DNA from: Liolophura sinensis
Taxonomy: Eukaryota > Mollusca > Polyplacophora > Chitonida > Chitonidae
Reading direction: 5' to 3'
Assembly: GCF_032854445.1 (NCBI RefSeq)
Contig: NC_088297.1
Span: 6,589,740-6,653,739 of the forward strand
DNA: 64,000 nt
The first letter of the stretch is position 1; every line of letters begins with the position of its first letter. The notes beneath the pieces were generated by a model, which made no database searches, was not told where the DNA came from, and saw only the letters and a program-made list of their open reading frames with translations. This document shows positions 26,042 to 40,765 of this stretch, piece after piece. Made by a program: the position numbers and the translations under genes.

Positions 26042-28724
26042 CTGTGCAACTGACGATCAGATAACATTTATCTGTAAAGACATGTATGTCTCTGCGCCAT
26101 TTACTGTACCTATGTCTTTCACTTCAGGCAAACCTTAGTCCTCCCATACATAACCCCACCTGACAAGGCTCCTACTCAGGCTATTTTATTTCCTAGTGAA
26201 AGGAAGGCTTTAAGCATACATGTTTGTACATATAATATTAGTGGTGCGAGTTTTCAGTAATCCACAATTAACATATAACAGACCTATCAAAACCCTCACA
26301 GAATCCAAACGAAGTCCACCGTAAGCACTCTGGAAAAAACATATTAGGAGCTCAAGTACGTCTATATCGCATTTTTTATTTCATTTCTAACATGATGAGA
26401 TCACAGAGCTGTTACATTTATCTGTCAAAACCGTTAGTTTAATAAGGTACATATTTGTCCTGAAAGAAAGAGACAAAGTTATTGATCTCATTAACGTACG
26501 TGTACCTGCCGACGAGCATCAGTTACCATTACTATTACAATGATTACAATGTTCATCTTGTAACTCACCATGCTGTTATTATGATTACAATGTTCATCTT
26601 GTAACTGAACATGCTAATATAATGATAACAATGTTCATTTTGCAACTGAACATGTTTTTATACTGATTACAATGTTCATCTTCTAAATACATATGCTAAA
26701 ATAATGATAACAATGTTCATCTTGTAATGAAATATGCTAATATAATGATTGCAATATTCATTTTGTAACTGAGCATGCTATTATATTGATTACAATGATG
26801 ATTTTGTAACATTTGACGCTATTATAATGATTACAATGTTCACCTTGTAACTGAGCATGCTATTATAATGATTTAAATGTTCACCTTGTCACTGAACGTA
26901 CTATTATAATAATTTTAATGTTCATTTTGTAACTGAACACGGTATTAGGTTATTATAATGTTCATCTTGTAACTGAGTATGCTTTTATAATGATTGCAAT
27001 GTTCATCTTGTAACTGAACATTCTATTATAATGATTTCAATGTTCATTTTGTAACTGAACACGCTATTAAATTATTACAATGTTCATCCTGTAACTGAAC
27101 ATGCTATTATAATGATTACAATGTTCTTCTTGTAACTGAGCATGCTATTGTAATGATTACAATGTTCACCTTGTAACTCACCACATTATTATAATGATTA
27201 CAATGTTCATCTTGTAACTAAAAATGATATTGTAATAATTACAATGTCCATTTTGCAACTGAGCATGCTTGTATTCTGATTACAATGTTCACCTTGCAAC
27301 TGATGATGTTTTTATAATGATTACAATGTTCATCTTGTAACTGAACATACAATTATAAGGATTACAATGTTCACTTTGTAACTGAACATGCTATTACAAT
27401 GATTACAATGTTCATCTTGTAACTGAACATGCTATTATGTCGATTACAATCTTCATCTTGCAACTGAGCATGATATTATAATGATTACAATGTTCATCTT
27501 GTAATTGAACGTGCTAATATAATGAATACAATGTTCATTTTGTAACTGATGATGTTATTATAATGTTACAATATTCATCTTGTAACTGAATATGCTAATG
27601 TAATGATTACAATGTCCATTTTGCAACTGAGCATGCTTTTATACTGATTACAATGTCCACCTTGTAACTGAACATGCTATTATAATGATTTAAATGTTCA
27701 TCTTGTAACTGAGCATGTTTTTATAATGATTACAATGTTCACCTTGTAACTGAACATGCTATTTTAATGATTACAATGTTCATCTTGTAATTGAACGTGC
27801 TAATATAATGAATACAATGTTTTTTTTGTAACTGATGATGTTATTATAATGATTACAATATTCATCTTGTAAGTTAATATGCTAATGTAATGATTACAAT
27901 GTCCATTTTGCAACTGACAATGCTTTTATACTGATTACAATGTTCACCTTGTCACTGATGATGTTTTTATAATGATTACAATGTTCATCTTGTAACTACA
28001 TATGCTATAATACTGATTACAATGTTCATCTTGTAATGAAATATGCTAATATAGTAACTGCAATATTAATTTTGTAACTGAGCATGCTATTATATTGATT
28101 ACAATGATGATTTTGTAACCGTTGACGCTATTATAATGATTACAATATTAATTTTGTAACTGAGCATGCTATTATACTGATTACAATGTTCATCTTGTAA
28201 CTGAACATGCTATTATAATGATTACAATGTTCATGTTGTAACTGAACATGCTATTATACTGATAACAATGTTCATCTTGTAACTGGGCATACTAGTATAA
28301 TGATTACAATGTTCAATTGTAACTGAGCATGCTATTATACTGATTACAATTTTTATCTTTTAATTGAGCATGCTATTATAATAATTACATTGCTCATCTT
28401 GTATTTGAGCAAGCTATTATAATTATTACAATGTTCATCTTGTAATTGAGCATACTAGTATAATGATTACAATGTTAATTTTGTAACTGAGCATGCTATT
28501 TTACTGATTACAATGTTCATCTTGTAATTGAGCATGCTATTATAATGATTACAATGTTCATGTTGTAACTGAACATGCTATTATACTGATAACAATGTTC
28601 ATCTTGTAACTGAACATAACATTACAATAATTACAATGTTCATTTTGTAACTGAATATGCTATTATATTGATTACAATGTTCATCTTGTAACTGAACATC
28701 CTAGTATAATGATTACAATGTTCA

Positions 28725-28777
28725 TCTGGTAGCTGAGTGAGTGCTTGGGTTTTAACGTCGTTCTCTCTGGTAACTGA
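28725..28777 (-). mobile_element. Truncated SINE A tail in satellite (copy 3)
   Basis: Insert 28737-28765. It retains the TCTGGTAGCTGA left repeat seen only in copies 1-3, which marks these three as one lineage, all downstream of short islands. Confidence 0.77.
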
Positions 28778-31671
28778 ACATGTTATTATAATGATTACAA
28801 TGTTCATCTTGTAACTGAGCATACTAGTATAATGATTACATTGTTAATTTTGTAACTGAGCATGCTATTATACTGATTGCAATGTTCATCTTGTAATTGA
28901 GCATGCTATTATAATGAATACAATGTTTATGTTGTTACTAAACATGCTATTATACTGATAACAATGTTCATCTTGTAACTAAGCATGATATTATAATAAT
29001 TACAATGTTCATTTAGTAAGTGAACATGCTATTATAATAATTACAATGTTCATCTTGTAACTGAACGTCCTAATATGATGATTACAATGATCATCTTGTA
29101 AGTAAACATGTTATTATAATGATTACAATGTTCACCTTGTAAATGAACATGCCATTACAATAACTAAAATATTTATCTTGTAACTGAACATGCTATTATA
29201 TCAATTACAATCCTCACGTTTCAACTAAACGTGCTAATATAATGATTACAATGTTTATCTTGTAACTGAAGATGCTAATATAATAATTACAAAGGGTGTC
29301 TTGTAACTGAACGTGCTATTATAGTAATTACAATAATCACCTTGTAACTGAACATGCTATTATAATGATTACAATGTTCACCATGTCACTAAAAGTGACA
29401 TTATAATAGTTTTAATGTTCATTTTGTAACTGAACACGGTATTAGGTTATTGCAATGTTCATCCTGTAACCGAATATGCTATTATAATGATTACAATGTT
29501 CATCTTGTAAGTGAGCATGCTATTACAATGATTACAGTGTTCATCTTGTAACTGACCATGCTGTTATTATGATTACAATGTTCATTTTGCAACAGAACAT
29601 GCTTTTATACTGATTACAATGCTCATCTTATAACTACATATGCTATAATAATGATTACAATGTTCATCTTGTAATGAAATATGCTAATATAATGATTGCA
29701 ATATTCATTTTGTAACTAGGCATGCTATTATAATGATTACAATGATGATTTTGTAACAGTTGACGCTATTATAATGATTACAATGTTCACCTTGTAACTG
29801 AGCATGCTATTATAATGATTTAAATGTTCACCTTGCCACTGAACGTGCTATTATAACAATTTTAATGTTCATTTTGTAACTGAACACAGTATTAGGTTAT
29901 TAAAATGTTCATCTTGTAACTGAATATGCTATTATAATGATTGCAATGTTTATCTTGGCACTGAACATTCTCTTATAATGGTTTCAATGTTCATTTTGTA
30001 ACTGAACACGCTATTAAATTATTACAATGTTCATCCTGTAACTGAACATGCTATTATAATGATTACAATGTTCATATTGTAACTGAGCACGCTATTGTAA
30101 TGATTACAATGTTCACCTTGTAACTGAGCACATTATTATAATGATTACAATGTTCATCTTGTACCTGAATATGCTATTGTAATGATTACAATGTCCATTT
30201 TGCAACTGAGCATACTTGTATTCTAATTACAATGTTCACCTTGCAACTGATGATGTTTTTATAATGATTACAATGTTCATCTTGTAACTGAACATACAAT
30301 TATAAGGATTACAATGTTCACTTTGTAACTGAACATGCTATTACAATGATTACAATGTTCATCTTGTAACTGAACATGCTATTATGTCGATTACAATCTT
30401 CATCTTGCAACTGAGCATGATATTATAATGATTACAATGTTCATCTTGTAATTGAACGTGCTAATATAATAAATACAATGTTCATTTTGTAACTGATGAT
30501 GTTATTATAATGTTACAATATTCATCTTGTAACTGAATATGCTAATGTAATGATTACAATGTCCATTTTGCAACTGAGCATGCTTTTATACTGATTAAAA
30601 TGTCCACCTTGTAACTGAACATGCTATTATAATGATTTAAATGTTCATCTAGTAACTGAGCATGTTTTTATAATGATTACAATGTTCACCTTGTAACTGA
30701 ACATGCTTTTATAATGATTACAATGTTCATCTTGTAATTGAACGTGCTAATATAATGAATACAATGTTTTATTGTAACTGATGATGTTATTATAATGATT
30801 ACAATATTCATCTTGTAAGTTAATATGCTAATGTAATGATTACAATGTCCATTTTGCAACTGACAATGCTTTTATACTGATTACAATGTTCACCTTGTCA
30901 CTGATGATGTTTTTATAATGATTACAATGTTCATCTTGTAACTACATATGCTATAATACTGATTACAATGTTCATCTTGTAATGAAATATGCTAATATAG
31001 TAACTGCAATATTAATTTTGTAACTGAGCATGCTATTATATTGATTACAATGATGATTTTGTAACCGTTGACGCTATTATAATGATTACAATATTAATTT
31101 TGTAACTGAGCATGCTATTATACTGATTACAATGTTCATCTTGTAACTGAACATGCTATTATAATGATTACAATGTTTATGTTGTAACTGAACATGCCAT
31201 TATACTGATAACAATGTTCATCTTGTAACTGGGCATACTAGTATAATGATTACAATGTGCATTTTGTAACTGAGCATGCTATTATACTGATTACAATTTT
31301 TATCTTTTAATTGAGCATGCTATTATAATAATTACATTGCTCATCTTGTATTTGAGCAAGCTATTATAATTATTACCATGTTCATCTTGTAATTGAGCAT
31401 ACTAGTATAATGATTACAATGTTAATTTTGTAACTGAGCATGCTATTTTACTGATTACAATGTTCATCTTGTAATTGAGCATGCTATTATAATGATTACA
31501 ATGTTCATGTTGTAACTGAACATGCTATTATACTGATAACAATGTTCATCTTGTAACTATACATAACATTACAATAATTACAATGTTCATTTTGTAACTG
31601 AATATGCTATTATATTGATTACAATGTTCATCTTGTAACTGAACATCCTAATATAATGATTACAATGTTCA

Positions 31672-31724
31672 TCTGGTAACTGAGTGAGTGCTTGGGTCTT
31701 AACGTCGTTCTCTCTGGTAACTGA
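31672..31724 (-). mobile_element. Truncated SINE A tail in satellite (copy 4)
   Basis: Insert 31684-31712. Left and right repeats are both TCTGGTAACTGA, a perfect 12-bp duplication. Private change GGGTCTTAACG. Confidence 0.77.
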
Positions 31725-34700
31725 ACATGTTATTATAATGATTACAATGTTCATCTTGTAACTGAGCATACTAGTATAATGAATACATTGTTAATTTTGT
31801 AACTGAGCATGCTATTATACTGATTACAATGTTCATCTTGTAATTGAGCATGCTATTATAATGATTACAATGTTTATGTTGTTACTGAACATGCTATTAT
31901 ACTGATAACAATGTTCATCTTGTAACTAAGCATGATATTATAATAATTACAATGTTCATTTAGAAAGTGAACATGCTTTTATAATAATTACAATGTTCAT
32001 CTTGTAACTGAACGTCCTAATATGATGATTACAATGTTCACCTTGTAAATGAACATGCCATTACAATAACTAAAATATTTATCTTGTAACTGAACATGCT
32101 ATTATATCAATTACAATCCTCACGTTTCAACTAAACGTGCTAATATAATGATTACAATGTTTATCTTGTAAGTGAAGATGCTATTATAATAATTACAATT
32201 GGTGCCTTGTAACTGAACGTGCTTTTATAGTAATTACAATAATCACCTTGTAACTGAACATGCTATTATAATGATTACAATGTTCACCATGTCACTGAAA
32301 GTGATATTATAATAGTTTTAATGTTCATTTTGTAACTGAACACGGTATTAGGTTATTGCAATGTTCATCCTGTAACCGAATATGCTATTATAATGATTAC
32401 AATGTTCATCTTGTAAGTGAGCATGCTATTACAATGATTACAGTGTTCATCTTGTAACTGACCATGCTGTTATTATGATTACAATGTTCATCTTGTAACT
32501 GAACATGCTAAAATAATGATTACAATGTTCATTTTGCAACAGAACATGCTTTTATACTGATTACAATGCTCATCTTATAACTACATATGCTATAATAATG
32601 ATTACAATGTTCATCTTGTAATGAAATATGCTAATATAATAATTGCAATATTCATTTTGTAACTAGGCATGCTATTATATTGATTACAATGATGATTTTG
32701 TAACAGTTGACGCTATTATAATGATTACAATGTTCACCTTGTAACTGAGCATGCTATTATAATGATTTAAATGTTCACCTTGTCACTGAACGTGCTATTA
32801 TAACAATTTTAATGTTCATTTTGTAACTGAACACAGTATTAGGTTATTATAATGTTCATCTTGTAACTGAATATGCTATTATAATGATTGCAATGTTTAT
32901 CTTGGCACTGAACATTCTCTTATAATGGTTTCAATGTTCATTTTGTAACTGAACACGCTATTAAATTATTACAATGTTCATCCTGTAACTGAACATGGTA
33001 TTATAATGATTACAATGTTCATATTGTAACTGAGCACGCTATTGTAATGATTACAATGTTCACCTTGTAACTGAGCACATTATTATAATGATTACAACAT
33101 CATCTTGTACCTGAATATGCTATTGTAATGATTACAATGTCCATTTTGCAACTGAGCATGCTTGTATACTGATTACAATGTTCACCTTGCAACTGATGAT
33201 GTTTTATAATGATTACAATGTTCATCTGGTAACTGAACATGCAATTATAAGGATTACAATGTTCACTTTGTAACTGAACATGCTATTACAATGATTACAA
33301 TGTTCATCTTGTAACTGAACATGCTATTATGTCGACTACAATATTCATCTTGCAACTGAGCATGATATTATAATGATTACATTGATCATCTTGTAATTGA
33401 ACGTGCTAATATAATGAATACAATGTTCATTTTGTAACTGATGATGTTATTATAATGATTACAATATTCATCTTGTAATGAAATATGCTAATGTAATAAT
33501 TATAATGTCCATTTTCCAACTGAGCATGCTTTTATACTGATTACAATGTCCACCTTGTAACTGAACATGCTATTATAATGACTTCAATGTTAATCTTGTA
33601 ACTGAGCATGTTTTTATAATGATTACAATGTTCACCTTGCAACTAAACATGCTTTTATAATGATTACAATGTTCATCTTGTAATTGAACGTGCTAATATA
33701 ATGAATACAATGTTTATTTTGTAACTGATGATGTTATTATAATGATTACAATATTCATCTTGTAAGTGAATATGCTAATGTAATGATTACAATGTCCATT
33801 TTGCAACTGAGCATGCTTTTATACTGATTACAATGTTCACCTTGTAACTGATGATGTTTTTATAATGATTACAATGTTCATCTTGTAACTGAGCACGCTA
33901 TTGTAATGATTACAATGTTCATCTTGTAACTGAGCACATTATTTTAATGATTACAATGTTCATCATGTAACTGAATATGCTATTGTAATGATTACACTGT
34001 CCATTTTGCAACTGAGCATGCTTGTATACTGATAACAATGTTCACCTTGCAACTGATGATGTTTTTATAATGATTACAATGTTCATCTTGTAACTGAACA
34101 TGCAATTATAAGGATTACAATGTTCACTTTGTAACTGAACATGCTATTACAATGATTACAATGTTCATCTTGTAACTGAACATGCTATTATGTCGATTAC
34201 AATCTTCATCTTGAAACTGAGCATGATATTATAATGATTACAATGTTCATCTTGTAGTTTAACGTGCTAATATAATGAATAAAATGTTCATTTTGTAACT
34301 GATGATGTTATTATAATAATTACAATGTTCATCTTGTAAGTGAATATGCTAAGGTAATAATTACAATGTCCATTTTGCAACTGAGCATGCTTTTATACTG
34401 ATTACAATGTCCACCTTGTAACTGAACATGCTATTATAATGATTACAATGTTCATCTTGTAACTGAGCATGTTTTTATAATGATTACAATGTTCACCTTG
34501 CAACTGAACATGCTGTTTATAATGATTACAATGTTCATCTTGTAATTGAACGTGCTAATATAATGAATACAATGTTTATTTTGTAACTGATGATGTTATT
34601 ATAATGATTACAATATTCATCTTGTAAGAGAATATGATTATAATGATTACAATGTCCATTTTGCAACTGAGTATGCTTTTATACTGATTACAATGTTCAC

Positions 34701-35864
34701 CTTGTAACTACATATGCTATAATAATGATTACAATGTTCATCTTGTAATGAAATATGCTAATATAATAATTGCAATATTCATTTTGTAACTGAGCATACT
34801 ATTATATTGATTACAATGATGATTTTGTAACAGTTGACGCTAATATAATAATTACAATGTTTACTTTGTAACTGAACATGCTATTACAATGATTACAATG
34901 TTTATCTTGTAACTGAACATGCTATTATGTCGATTACAATCTTCATCTTTTAGCTGAAAATGATATTTTAATGATTACAATGTTTATCATGCAACTGAGC
35001 ATGCTTTTATAATGATTACAATGTTCACTTCGTAACTGAACATGATATTATACTTTTTACAATGTTCATCTTGTAACTGGGCATGTTTTTTTAATGATTA
35101 CAATGATCATCTTGTAACTGAGCACGCTATTGTAATGATTCCAATGTTCACCTTGTAACGGAGCACATTATTATAATGATTACAATGTTCATCTTGTAAC
35201 TGAATATGCTATTGTAATGATTACAATGTCCATTTTGCAACTGAGCATGCTTGTATACTAATTACAATGTTCACTTTGTAACTGAACTTGCTATTACAAT
35301 GATTACAATGTTCATCTTGTAACTGAACATGCTATTATCTCGATTACAATGTTCATCTTGCAACTGAGCATGATATTATAATGATTACAATGTTCATCTT
35401 GTAACTGAACATGCTAATGTAATGATTACAATGTCCATTTTGCAACTGAGCATGCTTTTACACTGATTACAATGTCCACCTTGTAACTGATGATGTTTTT
35501 ATAATGATTACAGTGTTCATCTTGTAACTACATATGCTATAATAATGATTACAATGTTCATCTTGTAATGAAATATGCTAATATAATGATTGCAATATTC
35601 ATTTTGTAACTGAGCATGCTATTATATTGATTACAATGATGATTTTGTAACCGTTAAAGCTATTATAATGATTACAATGTTTACTTTGTAACTGAACATG
35701 CTATTACAATGATTACAATGTTCATCATGCAACTAAACATGCTATTATGTCGATTACAATTTTCATCTTGTAACTGAAAATGATATTATAATGATTACAA
35801 TGTTTATCTTGCAACTGAGCATGCTATTATAATGATTATAATGTTCACTTCGTAACTGAACATG

Positions 35865-36436
35865 CTATTTTAACTTTTACAATGTTCATCTTGTAACCGT
35901 TGACGCTATTATAATGATTACAATGTTCACCTTGTAACTGAGCATGCTATTATATTAATTTTAATGATCATTTTATCACTGAACGTGCTATTTTAATAAT
36001 TTTAATGTTCATTTTGTAAATGAACACGGTATTAGGTTATTATAATGTTCATCTTGTAACTGAATATGCTATTATAATGATTACAATGTTTATCTTGCCA
36101 CTGAACATTCTATTATAATGATTTCAATGTTCATTTTGTAACTGAACACGCTATTTTAACTTTTACAATGTTCATCTTGTAACCGTTGACGCTATTATAA
36201 TGATTACAATGTTCACCTTGTAACTGAGCATGCTATTATAATAATTTTAATGATCATTTTGTCACTGAACGTGCTATTTTAATAATTTTAATGTTCATTT
36301 TGTAAATGAACACGGTATTAGGTTATTATAATGTTCATCTTGTGACTGAATATGCTATTATAATGATTACAATGTTCATCTTGCCAATGAACATGCTATT
36401 ATAATAATTACAATGTTCATGTTGTAACTGAACACG
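35865..36436. repeat. Local 7-monomer duplication (286 bp x 2)
   Basis: CTATTTTAACTTTTACAATG followed by a CCGTTGACGC monomer and a GTATTAGG monomer starts at 35865 and again at 36151, 286 bp apart (7 x 41 minus 1). Confidence 0.75.
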
Positions 36437-38620
36437 CTTTTGTAATGATTACAATGTTCACCTTGTAACTGAGTCCATTTTTATAATGATTACAATGTTC
36501 ATCTTGCAACTGAATATGCTATTGTAATAATTACAGTGTCCATTTTGCAACTGAGCATGCTTGTATACTGATTACAATGTTCACCTTGCAACTGATGATG
36601 TTTTTATAATGATTACAATGTTCATCTTGTAACTGAACATGCAATTATAAGGATTACAATGTTCACTTTGTAACTGAACATGCTATTACAATGATTACAA
36701 TGTTCATGTTGTAACTGAACATGCTATTATGTCGATTAAAATCTTCATCTTGCAACTGAGCATGATATTATATTGACTACAATGTTCATCTTGTAATTGG
36801 ACGTGCTAATATAATAAATACAATGTTCATTTTGTAACTGATGATGTAATTATAATGATTACAGTATTCATCTTGTAACTGAATATGCTAATGTAATGAT
36901 TACAATGTCCATTTTGCAACTGAGCATGCTTTTATACTGATTACAATGTCCACCTTGTAACTGAACATGCTATTATAATGATTACAATGTTCATCTTGTA
37001 ACTGAGCATGTCTTTATAATGATTACAATGTTCACCTTGTAACTGAACATGCTTTTATAATGATTACAATGTTCATCTTGTAATTGAACGTGCTAAAATA
37101 ATGAATACAATGTACATTTTGTAACTGATGATGTTATTATAATGATTACAATATTCATCTTGTAAGTGAATATGCTAATGTAATAATTACAATGTCCATT
37201 TTGCAACTGAGCAGGCTTTTATACTGATTACAATGTTCACCTTGTAACTGATGATGTTTTATAATGATTACAATGTTCATCTTGTAACTGAACATGCTTT
37301 TATAATGATTACAATGTTCATCTTGTAATTAAACGTGCTAATATAATGAATACAATGTTTTTTTGTAACTGATGATGTTATTATAATGATTACAATATTC
37401 ATCTTGTAAGTGAATATGCTAATGTAATGATTACAATGTCCATTTTGCAACTGAGCATGCTTTTATACTGATTACAATTTTCACCTTGTAACTGATGATG
37501 TTTTTATAATGATTACAATGTTCATCTTGTAACTACATATGCTATAATAGTGATTACAATGTTCATCTTGTAATGAAATATGCTAATATAATAATTGCAA
37601 TATTCATTTTGTAACTGAGCATGCTATTATATTAATTACAATGATGATTTTGTAACCGTTGACGCTATTATAGTGATTACAATGTTTACTTTGTAACTGA
37701 ACATGCTATTACAATGATTACAGTCTTCATCTTGTATTTTAACATGCTAATATGTCGATTACAATGTTCATCTTGTAACTGAAAATGATATTATAATGAT
37801 TACAATGTTTATCTTGCAACTGAGCATGCTATTATAATGATTACAATGTTCTCTTTGTAACTGAACATGCTATTATAACTATTACAATGTTCATCTTGTA
37901 ACTGGGCATGTTTTTATAATGATTACAATGTTCATCTTGTAACTGAGCACGCTATTGTAATGATTACAATGTTCACCTTGTAACTGAGCACATTAATATA
38001 ATGATTACAATGTCCATCTTGTAATTGAACGTGCTAATATAATGAATACAATGTTCATTTTGTAACTGATGATGTTATTATAATAATTACAATATTCATC
38101 TTGTAACTGAATATGCTAATGTAATGATTACAATGTCCATTTTGCAACTGAGCATACTTTTATACTGATTACAACGTCCACCTTGTAACTGAACATGCTA
38201 TTATAATGATTACAATGTTCATCTTGTAACTGAGCATGTTTTTATAATGATTACAATGTTCACCTTGTAACTGAACATGCTATTTTAATGATGACAATGT
38301 TCATTTTGTAACTGAACATGCTATTATGTCGATTACAATCTTCATCTTGTAACTGAAAATGATATTATAATGATTACAATGTTTATCTTGCAACTGAGCA
38401 TGCTATTATATGGATTACAATGTTCACTTCGTAACTGAACATGCTATTATAACTATTACAATGTTCATCTTGTAACTGGGCATGTTTTTATAATGATTAC
38501 AATGTTCACCTTGTAACTGAGCACGCTATTGTAATGATTACAATGTTCACCTTGTAACTGACCACATTATTATAATAATTACAATGTTCATCTTGTAATT
38601 GAACGTGCTATTATAATGAT

Positions 38621-38818
38621 TACAATGTTCATCTTGTAACTGAACATGCTATTATGATTACAATTTTCATCTTGTAACTGAGCTTTCTATTGTAATGATG
38701 ACAATGTTTACCTTGTAACTGAGCGTGCTAATATAATGATTACAATGTTCACCTTGTAACTGAGCATGCTAATATAATGATTACAATGTTTATCTTGTAA
38801 CTGAGCATGCTATTATAA
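38621..38818. repeat. Leader block of island 4
   Basis: Same shortened monomer and phase as the other leaders. It differs from the leaders of islands 1 and 3 by CTATTGTAATG and GCGTGCTAAT, features shared with the island 5 leader. Confidence 0.75.
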
Positions 38819-39760
38819 AACACGAGTCTCTTTAACTGGATTTAGTCTATTTCAGCTGAGGGGAAAAATGAAAGATTTAGTCTGGATAATGTGTGGTAAT
38901 AAGATGAGCATTTTAGCGTGTATTAGGTCCAAACTGCATCTTTGTACCGTTGATCGTTGAGAAGAAATAGAAGGCATTTCTCAATATTGGCACTTAAAAG
39001 ATGGTGCCAGCTAGGAAATCAGCTCTAACCCCAGTGTTCCATGTGGGATTACAGAGAACACTTGGTCCCGCAGCTTTTATGATCGTTTCTCTTTTCAGTC
39101 ATTATAGCAAGGTTTCTCAACAATCGACAAAAAAATATGAAAATAAATCAGCAGAGAACTATCTGCAATCCGTGGTATCCCGTGCCTTGACAGGTGTAAG
39201 GCAACCTGATTTTTAAGTAACACCGCGCAGTGATTGCTTTCAACCTTTGAATCTTTCTTTCATACTTGCATTACAATGTGACGTCAAACCCAATCATCCA
39301 GTCATTCGGTGATTACTGTTACACAACAATTGAATCAAACCTTTCAGGTGTCATTTCAAGAGATCTAAAACGCTATCTAGTTAGCAACAAAGGCTTCAAA
39401 GGCTTAATTTGTGCTCTTGTGTACACAGTGCTTATTAGTACACGGACCCTGTCTGTGGAATTTTGTGTATATGTCGTCATACACTCAGTTATACTGTGGA
39501 CTTTCCCTCTTGTAAATATTGCCTCTGTGCATTTCTCAGCATTGTGTAAGTACTTTAGTATTTGTATAGATATTGCTATCATTTCTTGTTAAACTTAAGT
39601 ATTTTAGCTCTTGTAAAAGTCTTGTTATCTGTTCCTGTTAAATGTAATAAATTGTTGAAAAATAAAATCTGCTGGTTTTGGTTACTTTTTTGTGCGGCTA
39701 AACTGTCGTGTATTTCGAACAAGCCATCTCTTTATAATACAGACAGTTTGGGTCGTAACA

Positions 39761-39953
39761 TTATTTATTTATTTATTTGGTGTACTGGGGGAAACCCACG
39801 ACTACCCGCAGGTTGCCAGAAGACCTCCTCATGGACGGCAAAAAGAGGAAGCCAGCCTGAGCTGGACTTGAACTCACAGCGACCGCATCGGTTGGAAGCC
39901 CATTGCAGGGCGATGGCGTGCTGACCCCCTCGGTAACTGAGGCCCTCCTCAAA
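39761..39953 (-). mobile_element. SINE B (island 4)
   Basis: Reads GGTGTACTGG, as in island 1, and CTCGGTAACTG. The preceding flank has CAGACAGTTTGGG where the short islands have CAGATAGTTTTGGG, a marker of long islands. Confidence 0.7.
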
Positions 39954-40201
39954 CAAAAATTAAATAAGTAAGTAAAATGTAAAACGTTGTGAGGCCGATA
40001 GAAAATCATGTGTTTCTCTAACTGATTTCACTCCAATTTATTCTTTCATCCAGCGTGTTGACAGAGTCAGTGGAATTCGGATGTTTAAATGGTTTCAAGC
40101 AACGAAGTATCATTACTTCAAGATATTAATATAACCTGAAGTCAGGCAGCTTCTAAACCTGGATCACTGTGTTTTCCTGAATCGTTGATTAAATCAATTA
40201 A

Positions 40202-40331
40202 CACCATACTGAATCTCTGTTGCACCGTAAACACCATCCTGAATCTCTTCTGCACAGTAAATACCATCCTGAAACTCTGCTACACAGTAAGCACCATCCT
40301 GAATCTCTGCTGCACAGTAAACACCGTCAGG
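40202..40331 (+). repeat. 30-bp minisatellite (island 4)
   Basis: Carries CTCTTCTGCACAG in the second unit in place of CTCTGCTGCACAG. This change is shared with island 5 only. Confidence 0.9.
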
Positions 40332-40397
40332 AATTTTACACTGACTGCGATCAGATAGCATTTTTCTGTATAGACATGTATGTCGCTGTGCAACTGA

Positions 40398-40765
40398 GTG
40401 AGTGAGTGAGTGCTTGGGGTTTAACGTCGTACTCAACAATTTTTCAGTCATATGACGACGAAGGAATCATTAGGGTGCATGCACGTGTAATGTGCCTCCT
40501 TGTTGCAGGAGGACGGATTTTCACCGCTCTTTTATTTAGTGCTGCATCACTGAGACGACTTACCGAAGGCAAGTAAGCCGCCCCGCCCGAGCCATTATAC
40601 TGAAACGGGTCAACCAGTCGTTGCACTATCCCCTTCATGCTGAACGCCAAACGAGGAAGTCACAACTTCCTCTTTTAAAGTCTTAGGTGTGACTCGACCA
40701 AGGATTGATCCTGGATCTACCGGTCCCGAAGCGGACGCTCTACCAACTGTGCTATCCGGGCCGGT
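40398..40765 (-). mobile_element. SINE A (island 4)
   Basis: Full length with target duplication at 40386-40397 and 40766-40777. One palindrome arm is changed (GAGGAAGTC), which breaks a base pair; island 5 shares this. CGACTTACCG replaces CGATTTACCG, a marker of all long islands. Confidence 0.87.

Larger units (their letters stand above)
24297..26531 (+). repeat. Island 3, short form
   Basis: Offset 24098 from island 1, shifted by a 14-base A run (12 in island 1) and by a 5-bp deletion in SINE A at about 26028. Left edge intact. The right edge has the short-form junction (GTTACCATT then satellite CTATTACAATG). CRE-like site at 24560-24567. Unclassified sequence otherwise as in island 1. Confidence 0.9.
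26697..32590. repeat. Two tandem 2947-bp higher-order units (edges approximate)
   Basis: The truncated SINE tail (28725 and 31672) and surrounding monomer variants recur at a 2947-bp offset, about 72 monomers, with the same order of types (GATGATG, CATATGC, GTTGACGC, GTATTAGG). The offset was measured from fixed markers. The outer limits are estimates because neighbouring monomers are similar. Confidence 0.7.
26532..38818. repeat. 41-bp satellite array between islands 3 and 4 (12.3 kb)
   Basis: Begins like 2437 and 7855. Between about 26.7 and 32.5 kb two higher-order units lie 2947 bp apart. From about 32.4 kb it carries the ACAACATCATC marker block (33094), and from there to 38818 it closely parallels 42.4-48.8 kb (offset about 9953), including the 7-monomer duplication at 35865. 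The last 198 bp are the leader of island 4. Confidence 0.97.
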
